DNA of 64,000 bases from Phragmites australis. Taxonomy: Eukaryota > Streptophyta > Magnoliopsida > Poales > Poaceae. The DNA lies in assembly GCF_958298935.1 (NCBI RefSeq), contig NC_084943.1:3048001-3112000 (forward strand), written 5' to 3'. This document shows, in pieces, positions 45,590 through 58,600 of the stretch. Numbering within the stretch: the first letter of the stretch is position 1; the number at the start of each line of letters is the position of its first letter. Made by a program: the position numbers and the translations under genes. The notes beneath the pieces were generated by a model. The model had not been told where the DNA came from, did not search any database, and saw nothing but the letters and a program-made list of their open reading frames with translations.

Positions 45590-47787
45590 TCTAGGAATGT
45601 AAATTGCTCAAAGTAAATAAGCTTAAGTAGCAAACCACAAAGGAGACATCAAATTTTTTATCGTGGTCTCAGAGACTTGCCGGTCTCCCCTAATCCACGT
45701 TGAGGCGGGTTCAAACCTTTAACCGCTCCTCTTTCAAGTATGCAATTCTCAACACGAGAAGAGGCTTACCATGAGCAACTTGATCTTAAGCCAGATTAAT
45801 TCAATGAACCACCCACTACCTCGATTCCTCTAGATTTGCACTTTACCACTCTGGTAAGGCGAGCACAAAGCCTCTCACAATCACACCAGGCCTTCTCACA
45901 AGCTTCTTTGAGAAGATCAATGGATTATAACGCCACCGCACCGTCTAGGTGTTGGCAAACATCAAGAGTAACAAGCCAAGACAAACTCGATTCTCACTAT
46001 GTGCCTAAAGCTCAATCACTAATGCACTTGATTCTTGCCTCATAACCCTCTCTATGCACAACACATACACAAATATGTGTGAAGGACTTCATTTTGCTCA
46101 AGGATGCTCAATGGGGGCAGGAGAGTCCCTCCAAGCCACTGGACATGAGGTATATATAGGCCACAACCCAAAATGTAGCCGTTGCCCAAGTTTGGCTTCT
46201 TTGCGCATCTGGCGGTTAGGTCGCAGTACAAATGGTGGTTAGACCGCCACTAGACCAACAATTCTAGAACTAGCTGTTACAGCTTTTTCAGGCCTCTGAC
46301 GTCAGATCGGCCACCTTGACGATCAGACCGTGAGCCTCGAACAAACTACCAAAACTCTCTGTTCCCTGGCGGTCAGACCGGCCACCATGGCGGTCAGACC
46401 GTCACCCGTTTCAGAGAGATGAAAGTTCTCTGCAAGATCCGATGGTCAGACCGGCCATCTTAGCAGTCAGATCACCACCCTAGTGGTCAGACCGGAGTTC
46501 TTGGCGGTCAGACCACCACTCACTGACTATCACACCTGACACTAAGAGAAACACGATAACTTTCTAACCTGATGTCTATTTTAGGTGATCTTGGACTCTA
46601 CAGAAAGCTTATTTAGATGGGTACACATCCTAACTGATTTCTTAATCTCAAATAACTGATTGCTTGATCTCAAATATATTGTATCAAACCTAAAATATAG
46701 TCTAAAGATCCTTTACAATGAAAACTGCATGAACCTTAATCTTTTGCAAAACAAATTTGCAACCTAAAGGTTCCATACGACCAAGGGTTAAAACATTTAC
46801 TATGACAACTTGCAAAACACTTTTGCAAACTTTGTGACATGCCACATAGAGTAGGAACATGGACTTGAGCTATTTGCAAAACCCATTTGCAAACTATAGG
46901 ATCCTACCAAAGAGAGTATGCACACGCAAGATTGAGTTTATCAACACATGGTAAAAAACTCAAGCAATTGTCTAGATACCTCTTAATAGTACGGCATTTA
47001 TCCTACAGTCAATTCTCTTCTCAAATCTCCATTGGCCAGTAAAAGAAAATGGTCTACATTTTATACCTTTGCCTTGAGCCAGCCATCCCATTGGACTTGA
47101 CGAACACATCATCCGAGTCCCGATGTTTCTTCTAAGCTTGTAATAAACTTTTCACTTGAGCTTGATGATGATGTTCATCCTCTCTTTCTATCTCGATCCT
47201 CTCTTGATCTTCTGGAAGTTTGATGAAATTCACTTGATTGCTTCCCATACACCAAGCATAGAAGACTTTTCTTTTCGTATCATCTTCATCCGGTTCACCA
47301 CCGAGGTATGAACCGCAAGCATCAAATATTTAAGTTATCCACTAAGCTTGTCTTGATCTTGTTTTTCCAACTCGGCACATTGAATATCTCAATTCAATAT
47401 TTTCCTTCATATGGAACCTAACCCCAACTTACTTTCAAGCATATAATACATGAGTTAGTCTATAAACTCAATGACAATTTCATATTTTAGTTATTTGATC
47501 TCCATAAGCAACTTTGGTCTTCATGCTTATTGTCAATATTCTTAAAGACTATCCTCAAACTCCGATGTCTCTTCCCCTCTAGCTTCTTCTTAATCACATG
47601 AGCATCACTTAGAGCTCAATGAACTCGATGCATATCTTTTGATCTTATAGTATTTCTCAATGAATCCATACTTTATCACTTAGACATCTCCTATGGAACA
47701 CCTACTAACAATTCTTAACACAATTGTTAGTATATAGGTATTTTCATTAATTACCAAAACCACACTTAGAGGCTAGATGCACCTTCA
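45590..47787 (-). mobile_element. LTR-like retrotransposon sequence
   Basis: On the minus strand the right edge reads TGAAGGTGCATCTAGCCTCT and GTGGTTTTGGTAATTAATGA, the start of a widespread grass LTR type. The interior contains an array of GGTCAGACCG motifs and only short frames. The other end and a target duplication were not found, so extent is approximate. Confidence 0.5.
46285..46515. repeat. GGTCAGACCG motif array
   Basis: GGCGGTCAGACCG or close variants appear about eight times (for example GGCGGTCAGACCGGCCACC, GATGGTCAGACCGGCCATC). The motif is near-palindromic, like the CACCGGA array at 34465, and lies inside the LTR-like segment. Confidence 0.75.
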
Positions 47788-47789
47788 GG

Positions 47790-50160
47790 CGCAACAACGG
47801 CTGGGTGGAGCAGCACAGGCGCAGCGACAACGGCCGGACAGGGCGCAGTGATGGCGGGCGTCCAAGACACAACAACAGCGGGTAGGCATGGCGTGCAGGA
47901 TGCGGCCACGGCGTGCGCGATGAGGGTGGTCGGTGGCGCGTGCGCAACGGCGTCGGATGAGCCGTCGACATGTGGCGACGTGGGTGTGGCCATGTGCATG
48001 GCTGCTCGTGCACTGGGCTGTGTGGATGTGGGCTGTAGGCTGGGCCACTTGCGTTTCGGGGCCCGCGGGGGCAAACATAGCCCCGACTCTGAACCTGATT
48101 TGGGTTGGGCCCCTAACCCGATGGCCCTGCGGGGCTATTTTTCCACCCGAATTCGCCCTCGTGAGGTTTGAAACCCACAGAGACCCGACTGATGGGGAAA
48201 CTGCCATCCCTAGTGGCAGAATGGAACGTACACCACCAAAGCGTGTAATATCTGAACCATAAGTTGCCACTTTATTGGTTACCTTACAAACACCAAAGCT
48301 GCATGGTAACTTGCGCTTGATCGCCATAGACACTACCTGGCTCGCAAGAAAAAGAAGCAGCGCAAGTCACTGCCACTAAAACCTTGTATTGTGCAGTGCT
48401 GTAGGTGGGCCAACCATCTCACCAAAATGCACACGTAGCTGCTAGTTAAATTCACCAATTAAGTTCCATGCAAGTGATTGTAAAACAAGAGGATTCCAAT
48501 CTGGTAATAATCAGAAATGGCATTGCCGCCGTTAATACCAACCAACTAGGGCTCTCGGCCTGTGTATATTCTGGATCAAGCTAGGAGCAGGAACATGATG
48601 GAACCAACTGCAATATTACGCCAATTGTGGATACGATTACGCCCTTCAGCTTCATATCCTCCCTTACGAAGAAGATGAAACAGCATAAACCGGCCGGAGA
48701 GATCATGGTAGGCCTTACAATGCATACATACTTGGTCAAATTAGGGAACGAATTGACCATGCTGTATGAAATATTGCCTTAAGCCTTTGCTTATACTTGC
48801 TCTCGGATCATAAAAGTTGCTTACTTGGTAACCACACATAAAATCAGGAAATTTGGCATGATTAGTTTTTGGCAACCAACCACGAATCCCATCGGATCTT
48901 ATCTTTGAGCGGTTTCAAGGATGGCTAAGTGTTGTAATCCCCCAAGAGAATACTACTCCTATATATATATTTGGTGATAGAGCGGAAATAAATCTTAGCT
49001 AATCTGAACGGTTGGATTGAAAGTATGTAATAGATGTCCCATGTCAATTGATGGGTATAGTAAAGGTGCTAAAAAGAAGTAAAAAATATATTTATTCTCA
49101 ATTGACCCCCTCTCTCTACTTCCCATCTCAAATCCCTCTTTTGCCATTGCCGCCACTCCTCTCACTCCCCTCCACCCATCTCCGCCTGCTTTTCTCCCAT
49201 CCCATCCTCCCTTTCTCGTTGCCATCGCCAATTCTCCCAACCTTCTCCCCACTCTTTCCGCCAGCACATCTCCTCTTATCCCATCCACCCTATCTCACCG
49301 ACCGTCGTCTCTCCTTCATGCCACTCATCCCTCTCTCATCTCTACCCGCCTCTCATCCATCTCTTGTTGCACCTCTTCTCCCTTTCTCGGCACTAGCTAG
49401 CTCCTCTTCTCTAGTTCCATTCCTCCCTAAGACAATTTCGATAGGAAATCACAAAGGCAAGGGAAATTAACCAATAGGGATTGTCTAGATAACAATCAGA
49501 TGATTCTATAGCCAATAGTTCATCTCCTTGTCCCCTTTGCTACTTGAGAGGTGCCTAGATTCGATCGAGAAAACCAACCTCCACGCCGCTGAGTTGCTCT
49601 AGCACCACTACCTCCTGCACTTCACCTACCCCTTGTGTTGCGTCACCTTCATTGCCGGCCTTCCTCCGCCGCCCCCGCCCTACGCGCAACACCTTCGCCC
49701 TTTCTTGTTGCTTTCTTCCTTGCCTTCGGTGCCCATGTGCCACCCTCCTCCCCGTTTCTGAAGGCTCTTGCTCCTCACGATCTGTAGCCATCGGCCATCA
49801 CCTCATTAACCTGGCAATGCTGGGTCATTGCTTTGCCTGCCCTGCCATTGACCTCGCCCACCACCCTCTTGATGTTTGCGGCGTCACCGCTGCCTCACCA
49901 TGCCACCACCCACAACATTATTCCCTCTAAGATGGGGGACCATCCAACTCTGAATCCTAACCCTAAGCCTGAGCCCTAAAGCTCACCGAAAAAGACGACA
50001 ACCTCGCCAGAGAAGAGGAAGAACTCATTGGAGAAGAAGGCTTTGCTGCCTGGATCAAAAATCTTCATGCATCGTACGCATGCAATTCGAAGGACCCCCA
50101 ACCAAAAAAAAGTAAAATAAAATAAAATCATTCGGTAGGTATCTAGCAAATATGTACGGG
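47790..50160. other. Gene-free region with GC-rich and C/T-rich patches
   Basis: 47790-48200 is GC-rich with overlapping frames on both strands that match nothing I recognise. 49080-49440 is a long pyrimidine-rich stretch (CTCCCATC..., CCACCCATCTCC). Neither has a convincing start, splice pattern or domain. Confidence 0.5.
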
Positions 50161-51718
50161 TGCATGTATATTGAGAAATGTAAGATATTGGTGTCCAGCG
50201 TGCAGGATGTAACTCTAGCATTCCCAGTGTAAAAATAGCCCCTGGCCCCTATTCTTGTGCCACCTCCCCTCTATCTTGCTGCACGTTAGCACGATGGCAG
50301 CCTGTTTTGCTGTGCTCGGCACATGTATTCTTGTATAAGAACACACTGAGATGATCAATACATTTGTGTTGCATTTCAATCTCATACATGGTATTAGTTT
50401 CCTCTCGATCCTAGATCTCTTCTCTCAATTTCCGCTACCCCAACCTCCTCGGCCTCCAGCCCATCCTCCTTGGCTGGTTCCACCGCTCACACCTCAATCC
50501 CCTTTCTTCCTCAACCGGCTGCACCAATTCGATCCCATTGCTGCCACATCCATTCCACTCATTAACATTTGTGCTCATGTGCCGGTTGAGTTGGACTTCA
50601 ACGAATACAACTACACTGCCTAGAGTACGTTCTTCAACAACGCATTCAGCAAGTTTGGGCTCCTCGCGACCATGTTGACAGCTCAGTTGATGCTCAGCAA
50701 AAGCTCGATGATGCAGAGTGGACGCAAGTCGAGTATTGCATTGTCTCCTGGCTTTACGTACACAACTGTGTCAAAGGAAATCCTTCACATCATCATCAAA
50801 CCAAAGGACGCAACGTACTGTGCCTGGACGGCAATGGCCAGGCTCTTCCTCGACAACTGCATGCAGCGCATGGTCTACACCAAGCAAGAATTTCATTGTC
50901 TTTACCAGGGCGAAATGATGATCACGGAATACTGCAGCTAGCCATCTCAATTGGCTCGCTGACACCTTGCGTGATGTCGGCTCCCCAATCACCGATCAGG
51001 CCCTCGTCATCAACACTTTGTGTGGCATGAATGCCAAATTTAGTCACATGATTTGCACAATCACCACACATGCTCCTCCAACGTCATTCCTCCGTGCTTG
51101 TTCCTACCTTCTCCAAGAAGAAACTCGCATCGCTCATATAGAGAAGATGGAGGCTACGATGGCTCCGTTTGCAGTCGGATCCACCGCTGCTTCGCCTGAT
51201 GATCCCGCTACTTCGGCAACACCAGCAACGCCGACATCCTAGGTTCCCGGGTACAACCCCTAGATTGGCATCGTGCAAGCATGACCCATACTGTGGATGT
51301 GTCTGGTGTACGTCCTTGTACCTCGTCCTGGTGTTCCCCATCTTCAGATGGCGTTGACAGCCGGGTATGTGCCAGACATCTCGATGCCTTCACCGACCAC
51401 ATAATCCTATGATCCAGCACTTCTCTCGACCCTCCATGGCATGCTAGCTGTTGCACCATACTCTGGTGCCGGTGATCGGTTCCTTGACACCGGAGCAACG
51501 ATGCACATGGCACCCAACCCCGGTATTATCTCTTCCTACTCTCTCTGCTCCTCCTCATCTCGCATTATTGTCACCAATGGAGCTTCCTTTCCTGTCAAAT
51601 ACACTGGCCACTCCTAAATTCCTACTTCTGCTTCACCCTTACAACTCAACAACATTCTTATCTCTCCCTCCTTGATTAAGAATTTGGTCTCTGTGTGTAC
51701 TCTTACAAAAAAGATAAT

Positions 51719-53070
51719 TATGCTTGTAGGAATGAGATTGGCAACTATAGGAAGGTGAATAGACATCTCAACAAATTTCTTGCGAAGTCGATGGTCTTCT
51801 CCTATTTGGATTACCCAATGCACCTCAAAACTCAAGTGAAAGCAAAAAATAGAGAGAAATTTTAACAAGAGAAAATCGAGGCAATACGACTCCATGGATG
51901 ATATATGAATCATAGGATCCATTTAAGATCAATCAATGTGTCTTAGCACTCGAAAGATCACAACTTGCACAGAAACAAGAAAAGATGAACACCGAGCAAC
52001 GAAACTCTCCAAGTTGATTGTCCAGAGGCAAGGAAATTCAAAACCCCATCATACAAGCGTGTGTATGTGAATTTTATGCCTCTAGCAACAAGAAGAATGA
52101 CCTCACAAGGTGCTGAAATTTCAGCCTAAAAACCAAAACGAAATCAAAATCGAAAACCGAAAAACTTGCAAACTTGCAAGGGAACCAATAGAGTGAAACT
52201 AGAAGGAGGGAAATTCAAGGATATGCAAAAACATAAACTTTATTACTCAAAGAGGTCAGCCTATTTTAGACGGATTACAAAAATTTATCTCTCAAAACTC
52301 TCACCTATTACATAGGCTAAATATTTATCTTTCTCTTCTTTAAAACCCTAACTCTAAGCTCTCAAATGGGTGGCACAAGAGGGGCTCAAGTGGCTGGTTC
52401 GAACTCTCTCATAGCCCTACTCCTCTATTTATAGGTCTAGAAAACTTGACCCCTAAGTTTTCTTATTTTTTCCCAAAATACCCCTCTCTTATAGTACACT
52501 CCTACCTACCATCAAGGGTATTTTGGTCTATTTTCTTCTCCATTCATCGAACGGCTATGGCGCCTTCATGACTTAGCTTTGCCTCGCCGCAAGCTTCGCG
52601 ATGGTACCACGTACTCCTCCAATACTCTCACGGTTTTGAGGTCAAACTGTGAAACCGTTTGCACGCTTCTCAAAATGTGACTCGCCGCCTTGCTTACACC
52701 TTAAGCAAGTGCTTCGATGTTGACGCGTATACTCCGTCATGAGATCCTGACCGCCGGCAAGTCTCTCCCACTCCCGGTCCCTCAGGCCGCCTTATCACTT
52801 GCACCGGCATCCCCTTCGCTTGACTTTGTCAACACACCGTCTCTATCCGCCTTCCATGCTTTTCTTGACCTTCACGTGTTCAGCTAGAATCACCCTTGAC
52901 TCTGCACGGCCTCCTTGATCGTTTGGCACCAAGCACTCCGCTTGGCCTCGATCATCATGCCATCGACCACCAAGTTGCATCAATCACCTGCACACCATGA
53001 GATAATCAAACACATATCTCCAACTCCAATTACAGTTAGTCCATAATTAATATGCTCAAATGAAATCCCA
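51719..53070. mobile_element. Candidate solo LTR inside decayed copia
   Basis: Copia coding runs to KNLVSVCTLT (about 51700) and resumes at WFLKDLRSWKELLYSNN (about 53180). The intervening block has a TG...CA unit flanked by AATTA (51714-51718, 53071-53075). About 100 bases to its right stay unexplained, and the AT-rich 5-mer could match by chance, so boundaries are tentative. Confidence 0.45.
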
Positions 53071-54117
53071 AATTAATTCAAATCGCAGTAAAGCTCATAC
53101 AAAACCGAAGATCATCAAGCCAAATAAATATCAATGTCAATCACTCATCACAAGTAAACCAAGGTATATTTCAACTTGGTTTCTCAAGGATCTTCGCAGT
53201 TGGAAGGAACTGCTCTATAGTAACAACACAGGAGACCTTTACCTTTGCGCACCAACTCTGCTGATGGGCATGTCCAGAATTTCCATGCTTCAGCCATAGT
53301 GGATCTTTGCCACACTCGCCTCGGCCATCCTAGTCGTGATACTTTATCTAGCATTTTACGTTATTTTGATTACTATTGTAAATCTTCCAATAATCATACA
53401 TGCCATGCTTGTTGTCTAGGTAAGCATGTACGCCTTCCTTTTCATTCCTCTAAGTATTGTCTCCCAATTTCCTTCTGACCTCTTGCATTGTGATGTTTGG
53501 ACTTCTCCAGTTTTTAGCCATTTTGGGATGCAATATTATTTGGTAATTCTTGACGATTAATTGCATTTTACTTGGACTTTCCCTCTGAAAAGTAAATACG
53601 ATGTTCTCTCAATGCTGATCGCCTTCCATGCTTATGTTAGAACTCAGTTCCAGCATCCCATTCACTATTTCCAAACCGACAATGGGAAGGAATTAGACAA
53701 CATGACCTTCCACTCCTGCCTCTCTGCCCATGGTATTGTGTTGCGCCTCACCTGTCCATACACATATCAGCAAAATGGATGAGCTGAATGAGTCCTTTGC
53801 ACCTGAATGACCGTTTCGCTAACTGCTTTTTCATGCCTCACTGCCACCCACATTATGGCCCGATGCTCTTGCAATGGCTACTTATCTCCTGAACCTATGG
53901 TCCTATCGGCCTGGTCAGAACACCACACCTCACCAGCTACTCCTCAGTCACCCACTGCACAACGAGTGCCTCCGCATTTTTGGACGCCTATGCTATCCCA
54001 ACATGACGGCCACCGCTACTCATAAACTAGCAGCACGTTCCATTGCTTGCGTCTTTCTCGGTTATCCTTCTTACACCAAAGGTTACTGATGCTATGACCC
54101 AGTGCCACATCGTGTTC

Positions 54118-54241
54118 GGGAATAGAGCTTAGCTCGGTTGGCAAGTCATCAAGGGTGGTGCGAGCCGGCCGGGGATTGATCCTCGGCATCCATAAATAGG
54201 CCTCCCATAAAGGCCGGGCTTGGACCTTTATCTAAAAAAAA
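54118..54241 (+). mobile_element. SINE inside decayed copia
   Basis: A 124-bp insertion flanked by 17-bp near-perfect duplications AGTGCCACATC[G/A]TGTTC (54101-54117, 54242-54258). It carries an A-box-like TAGCTCGGTTGGCAAG, a B-box-like GATTGATCCTC and ends in an A run, as SINEs do. It differs from the SINE at 26178. Confidence 0.85.
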
Positions 54242-55639
54242 AGTGCCACATCATGTTCTGACCTCTCGTCATGAATACTTTGACAAAAGAATGTCTCCTT
54301 TCCAATAGGTCTTACAATCCGCTGGCGAACGCTCTGCTAATACCAGTTCATCTCGACTGATGGTCAATATCTTGCAAGTACCAGTTCATGCTCCTGTTCA
54401 CCGCTCGCCTTGAGTCGTGCCGCAACGCCCTGTTTTCCATTCCCTTTGAGCCTACTGACACTGCAAGAATCCAGTTCTAGCACCATCCTATCCTATCAAA
54501 ATAGTGGGCTTACGCCTTAGGCTAAGCCCGCGGCTACATCACCGGCACTAGCAAGCATCCTCTGCAATGGCTCTTACCTCACCATCGGCAGCATCCTCTT
54601 CACCACACGACACGGCTTCGCCCTTACCTGCGTTCCCTGCACCGACGGAACCTTCTGCGTTGACAACACCCCATGATCACATGTGGCAAAGCGGGCATTT
54701 CCATGCCGAACCCACGGTACGCCCACGTCGCCACAACTGCATGCGGCTGTACCCACATTGGTTCGTGCTACACTCTGTGGTCCCCGTTGGGTTACGACGA
54801 CGCAGGAGGAGTCCCAGGTGCTGCAGTTGAATAGGACATGGGCACTTGTGCCCTGGCCTTGTGGCACGCATATCACCAGCATGAAATGGATTTTCTACAA
54901 CAAAATGAAGTCAGATGGCACACTTGAGCGGCACAAGGCTCGATGAGTGGTCTGGGGATTTTCTCAACGCCCTGGCCTAGCCTCAACTTCGAATGGTCCT
55001 TCACCTGGCTGCTTCGCGACAATGGCCTATGCATCAACTTGCCATGAAGAATGCTTTCCTTCACGGCAAGCTCTTGGAACAAGTTTATTGCCAGCAACCA
55101 GCGGGCTTCATTGACAAGTGCCATCCTGACTACGTCTGTCTACTCTCGAAGTCCCTCTATGATCTTAAGCAAGCGCCCCGCACTTGGTATCAATGCTACT
55201 TCTCTCAACATCTGCAGCAACCAATTATATAGTATTCACGAATGATCTTATTTTTTTTTCTTAAGTATACTATGCATGGTTCTAGCTATAAGCAGGTTAA
55301 ACCGCCTGCCTGATCCAAACTAAGTACACAGGAAAATCTATAGTCTAAGAAACAAGGAACAAATGAAGCAAAAAAAACTAATTAACAAAATAAGCGGAGG
55401 AATTAAAGAAATCCACTGGAAATTAAATTATCCAAATGAAACATCACCACAAACTCTGATGCATGCAAATGAACAAATTAAAATATGATGCACGATGACT
55501 TGCCATCATCACCAACAACTCCGATGCATCGATCCTCTAACTACACACTCCTCAATTGGTTGGGTTCCCCTTCCTACACCATTCTTGATTTCTTCCATGA
55601 TGGATGAAGCATGATGATTGCACTTACACCAGAATTGAA

Positions 55640-58600
55640 TCAGATGAGAGAGCCGCTATTGATGACACCTCCTGCTTGCCACGGATTATTTGCAGCAGCA
55701 GCACTCCCATTGCTGTTTTCGTTCCAGTAACAGTACTCCCTTGTGGATGAGCCGCTATTGTTGTTGGTATCCATCATCACATTGTTATTCGAACTGCCCT
55801 GCTGATGTGCACCATGATCACCAACCTGCAGCCCAGCTGATCCAGCTGCAACATCACCATTGTAATTCCCATGCTGTGCTGTCGTCGGCCACTGCCCTCC
55901 CTGTGTAGCAGCAGGTGCACCGCCACCGATTGCTGCTGCATGCCCACCCATCCCATGCTGATGCTGCATCACACCAAATCCAAATGACGGCGGCATCGGC
56001 ATCGGCATCACCATCTCGTTGCCACCGCCAGTCGTAGGACCGTAGAAGCCGTTGCTGATCTGATGGATGCTGCTGGTGCCATCAAGAAACCCTCCCGTAA
56101 GTATGTCCATAAATGGCGTCGTCGTCCCAACACCGGGAGCCAGTGCCGGCGGCGGGCTGGACAAGGGCAAGGGTGCTAAGGGCAGGGAGAGGTGGTGGTC
56201 CCTGGGGAGCTCGAAGCCGGTCGACACAAACGTCGGGAGCACGTTGGGGAAGGCCGTCGTTGAGGGGGGTACCATGGGTTGTCCTGGCACCAGCGTGCTG
56301 TTGATCTTGGAGCTAGAGCTTGAGGAACCCGACGATGCCGAGGCGGATGAGGACGAGCCGGAGGAGCGCTTCTTCTTGCGGCACCCGCCGCCGACAGGGA
56401 CGTTGCGGAGGGAGCCGCCTTGAGTCCAGTAGCGGCGGCAGGCCTTGCAGAAGTAGCGCGGCTGGGACATGCTGTAGTTGTTGTAGTAGCAGAACTTGGT
56501 GTTGGTGGAGTCGCACCGTGGGCATTTGAGGGCATGATCGTGTGCAGGCCGAGGCTTACGCTCCCCACCACCACCGCCGCCGCTCCCCGCCGCCGCCACC
56601 TGCTGCTGCCGTGTCTGCTTGCCATTGCCATTCCTCCCTTCCTCCGTCTGTGGGGATGCCACCGCAGCGCCCATCGCCTCCTGCAGCAAATTAAAGATGA
56701 ACAAACAAGATGTGTGCTTCACATTAGCTACGGCGGGGTGGAATTTGTGTTCAAACCATCAGTACTTAAGGAACTATAATATTATCAGTACTCAACTTCC
56801 GAATTAAATAAAAAAACATAAATGAAATGAACACAGACAAAATGTCCGCTTGCCATAAGCTATCTTTCTGCAATTTTTACATGAAAACCAAATGATAAAA
56901 AGCTAAGAAACAGGTTTTGGAAAACAGATTAAAGGATTCCTCATTCATCCGTTGGTTCTTTTGGAATTTTATATAGGGAGTATATGGTTTGTCCTCTTTA
57001 GTAATGGACCCATGCATCATGCTCAATTAGCATCAATAACTCAAAGCTCAAGACTGAATTTTTAGCTAGACGCGCGACCTAATCTTAGCTAAGCAAACAA
57101 AAGAAGAGCTAGAACTGATCAGACCCGACCGGCCTCTCTGCAGCCATTCCTTCAAGAAATGATAACATAGATCTCACACTTAGCTACTAATAATTGTCCA
57201 GAAGCCAAATACATCTGCATGCGGGCTATTATGAACTTGTGCGATCCAAGTTTGCCTGTCAACACGTCATGTGATCAGCTAAACATTCCAAGCTTAAACC
57301 CCAATGGAATGTCAGATCAATTTCTCGGCGGTCCCATCCAGAACCAATACGATCGATTTACAAAACTTACCTAAATAGTTCGCTGGTCCATATGCGCATA
57401 TTTGAAGCATATATAGTACTTATTAGCCGGGGATATTACTTATAGTAATCCGAAAGCTGGAGGGAACAATTGGAGCAATCTTTTCCTCAGCCTATACCAC
57501 AGTAGCTAGACAAGAAAATAAAATAAAAAGAATCCATCTTTGTAGGGATGAAAACGAAAATGATAATTCTCGGTATTCCAGAGATCGATTTTGAACTTTT
57601 CTGACCATAGCAGCCTGAAACGATGTATTGGAAAAACAAAAAATAGAAACGAGAAAACTCTGCAAAAATGATGGTGGAAACGATTTAGGCCATTTCCGAT
57701 CGTTTTCAAGTTCTTCCATTTCCGGCCGGGAATTACCACCGGGAATTCTCATTTCTCCTTCATGTGGTCCATCTCAACTCAGACATGGCCCATGGCCCAA
57801 CAGGCAACAGGCCTCCTAGTCTCCCAGTGTCGGAGGATGAACTCCTGTCGCAGGGATCCCGAGAGACCCCTTTTTAGAGATTCGGTCGGGGGGATGATCC
57901 TGAATGAGTTCGTCGGAGAAATAAATGGAACTGGAAATAAATGCAACGGCCGGTGGTGGGGGATGGTCGACCTAGTGCAAAGAGAAATAAATGCACCGGA
58001 GTTTAGACAGGTTCGGGCCGCACGGGGGCGTAACACCCTACTCCTGTGTGGATGCAATATCCTTCCCCGAAGGGGATCCCTCAGGGATATATCTGGTTAC
58101 AAGAATATATTGTCTAACTGAGAGTTTGAGGCTCCCTTGTTCTAGCTCTGCTCAAGCTCGCTTGCGGTGTTCTTCGGATGATGTCTTCGATCGTCTCGAT
58201 CTGTCTTCAGATGTTTTCTCGTGTGTTCGGGTTGTCTTGGTCTATGTTCTTCTTTTTTCTCCTCTCGTCTTCTTTCTGTATGCCGGCCACGACATACCCC
58301 AAATGGGAAAGAAGGGGCTCATGTTCCAAGACGCCACGACTGAGAAAGGTGTTATCATTTCCTCTGGGCGAAGTGACAGAGGCAGTGGAAAAACGCAACG
58401 CGCGTCCGACCACCCGTCACTGTGGACGCCCTGGCGCCATCGAGAGGGCCCACCGGGCAGCCACAGAGGCACCCGGCGCACCCACCCTGTCTTGTTCCTC
58501 TGCCGGGGCAGGGTGGCAGGCGGAACGCTTTGATCCTGGCAACGTTATCCCGAGATACCCCGGATGATACGGGACGGGACCCGTGCAATTAATGGACTCA

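Larger units (their letters stand above)
50389..55232 (+). mobile_element. Decayed Ty1/copia element
   Basis: TGGTATTAGTTTCC at 50389, after CAATCTCATACA, looks like a primer-binding site following a 5' LTR whose left edge is unresolved. Then gag pieces (about 50600-51240), protease motif DTGATMHMAPNPG (about 51485), pre-integrase LCHTRLGHPSRDT (about 53300), integrase core (QTDNGKELDN near 53677, then QQNG followed by a stop), VFLGYPSYTKGY (about 54055), and reverse transcriptase parts ([52 protein letters not shown] to 55190). Many stops and frame changes. The YVDD part, RNase H and 3' LTR are missing. A solo LTR candidate and a SINE interrupt it. Confidence 0.8.

Noticed and set aside
47747..48333. 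GC-rich frames on the minus strand rich in Ala, His and Arg
   Set aside because: Overlapping frames of similar length on both strands, low complexity, no domain.
49048..49470. 140-codon frame rich in Leu, Pro and Ser
   Set aside because: Arises from a long CT-rich tract, not from a coding signal.
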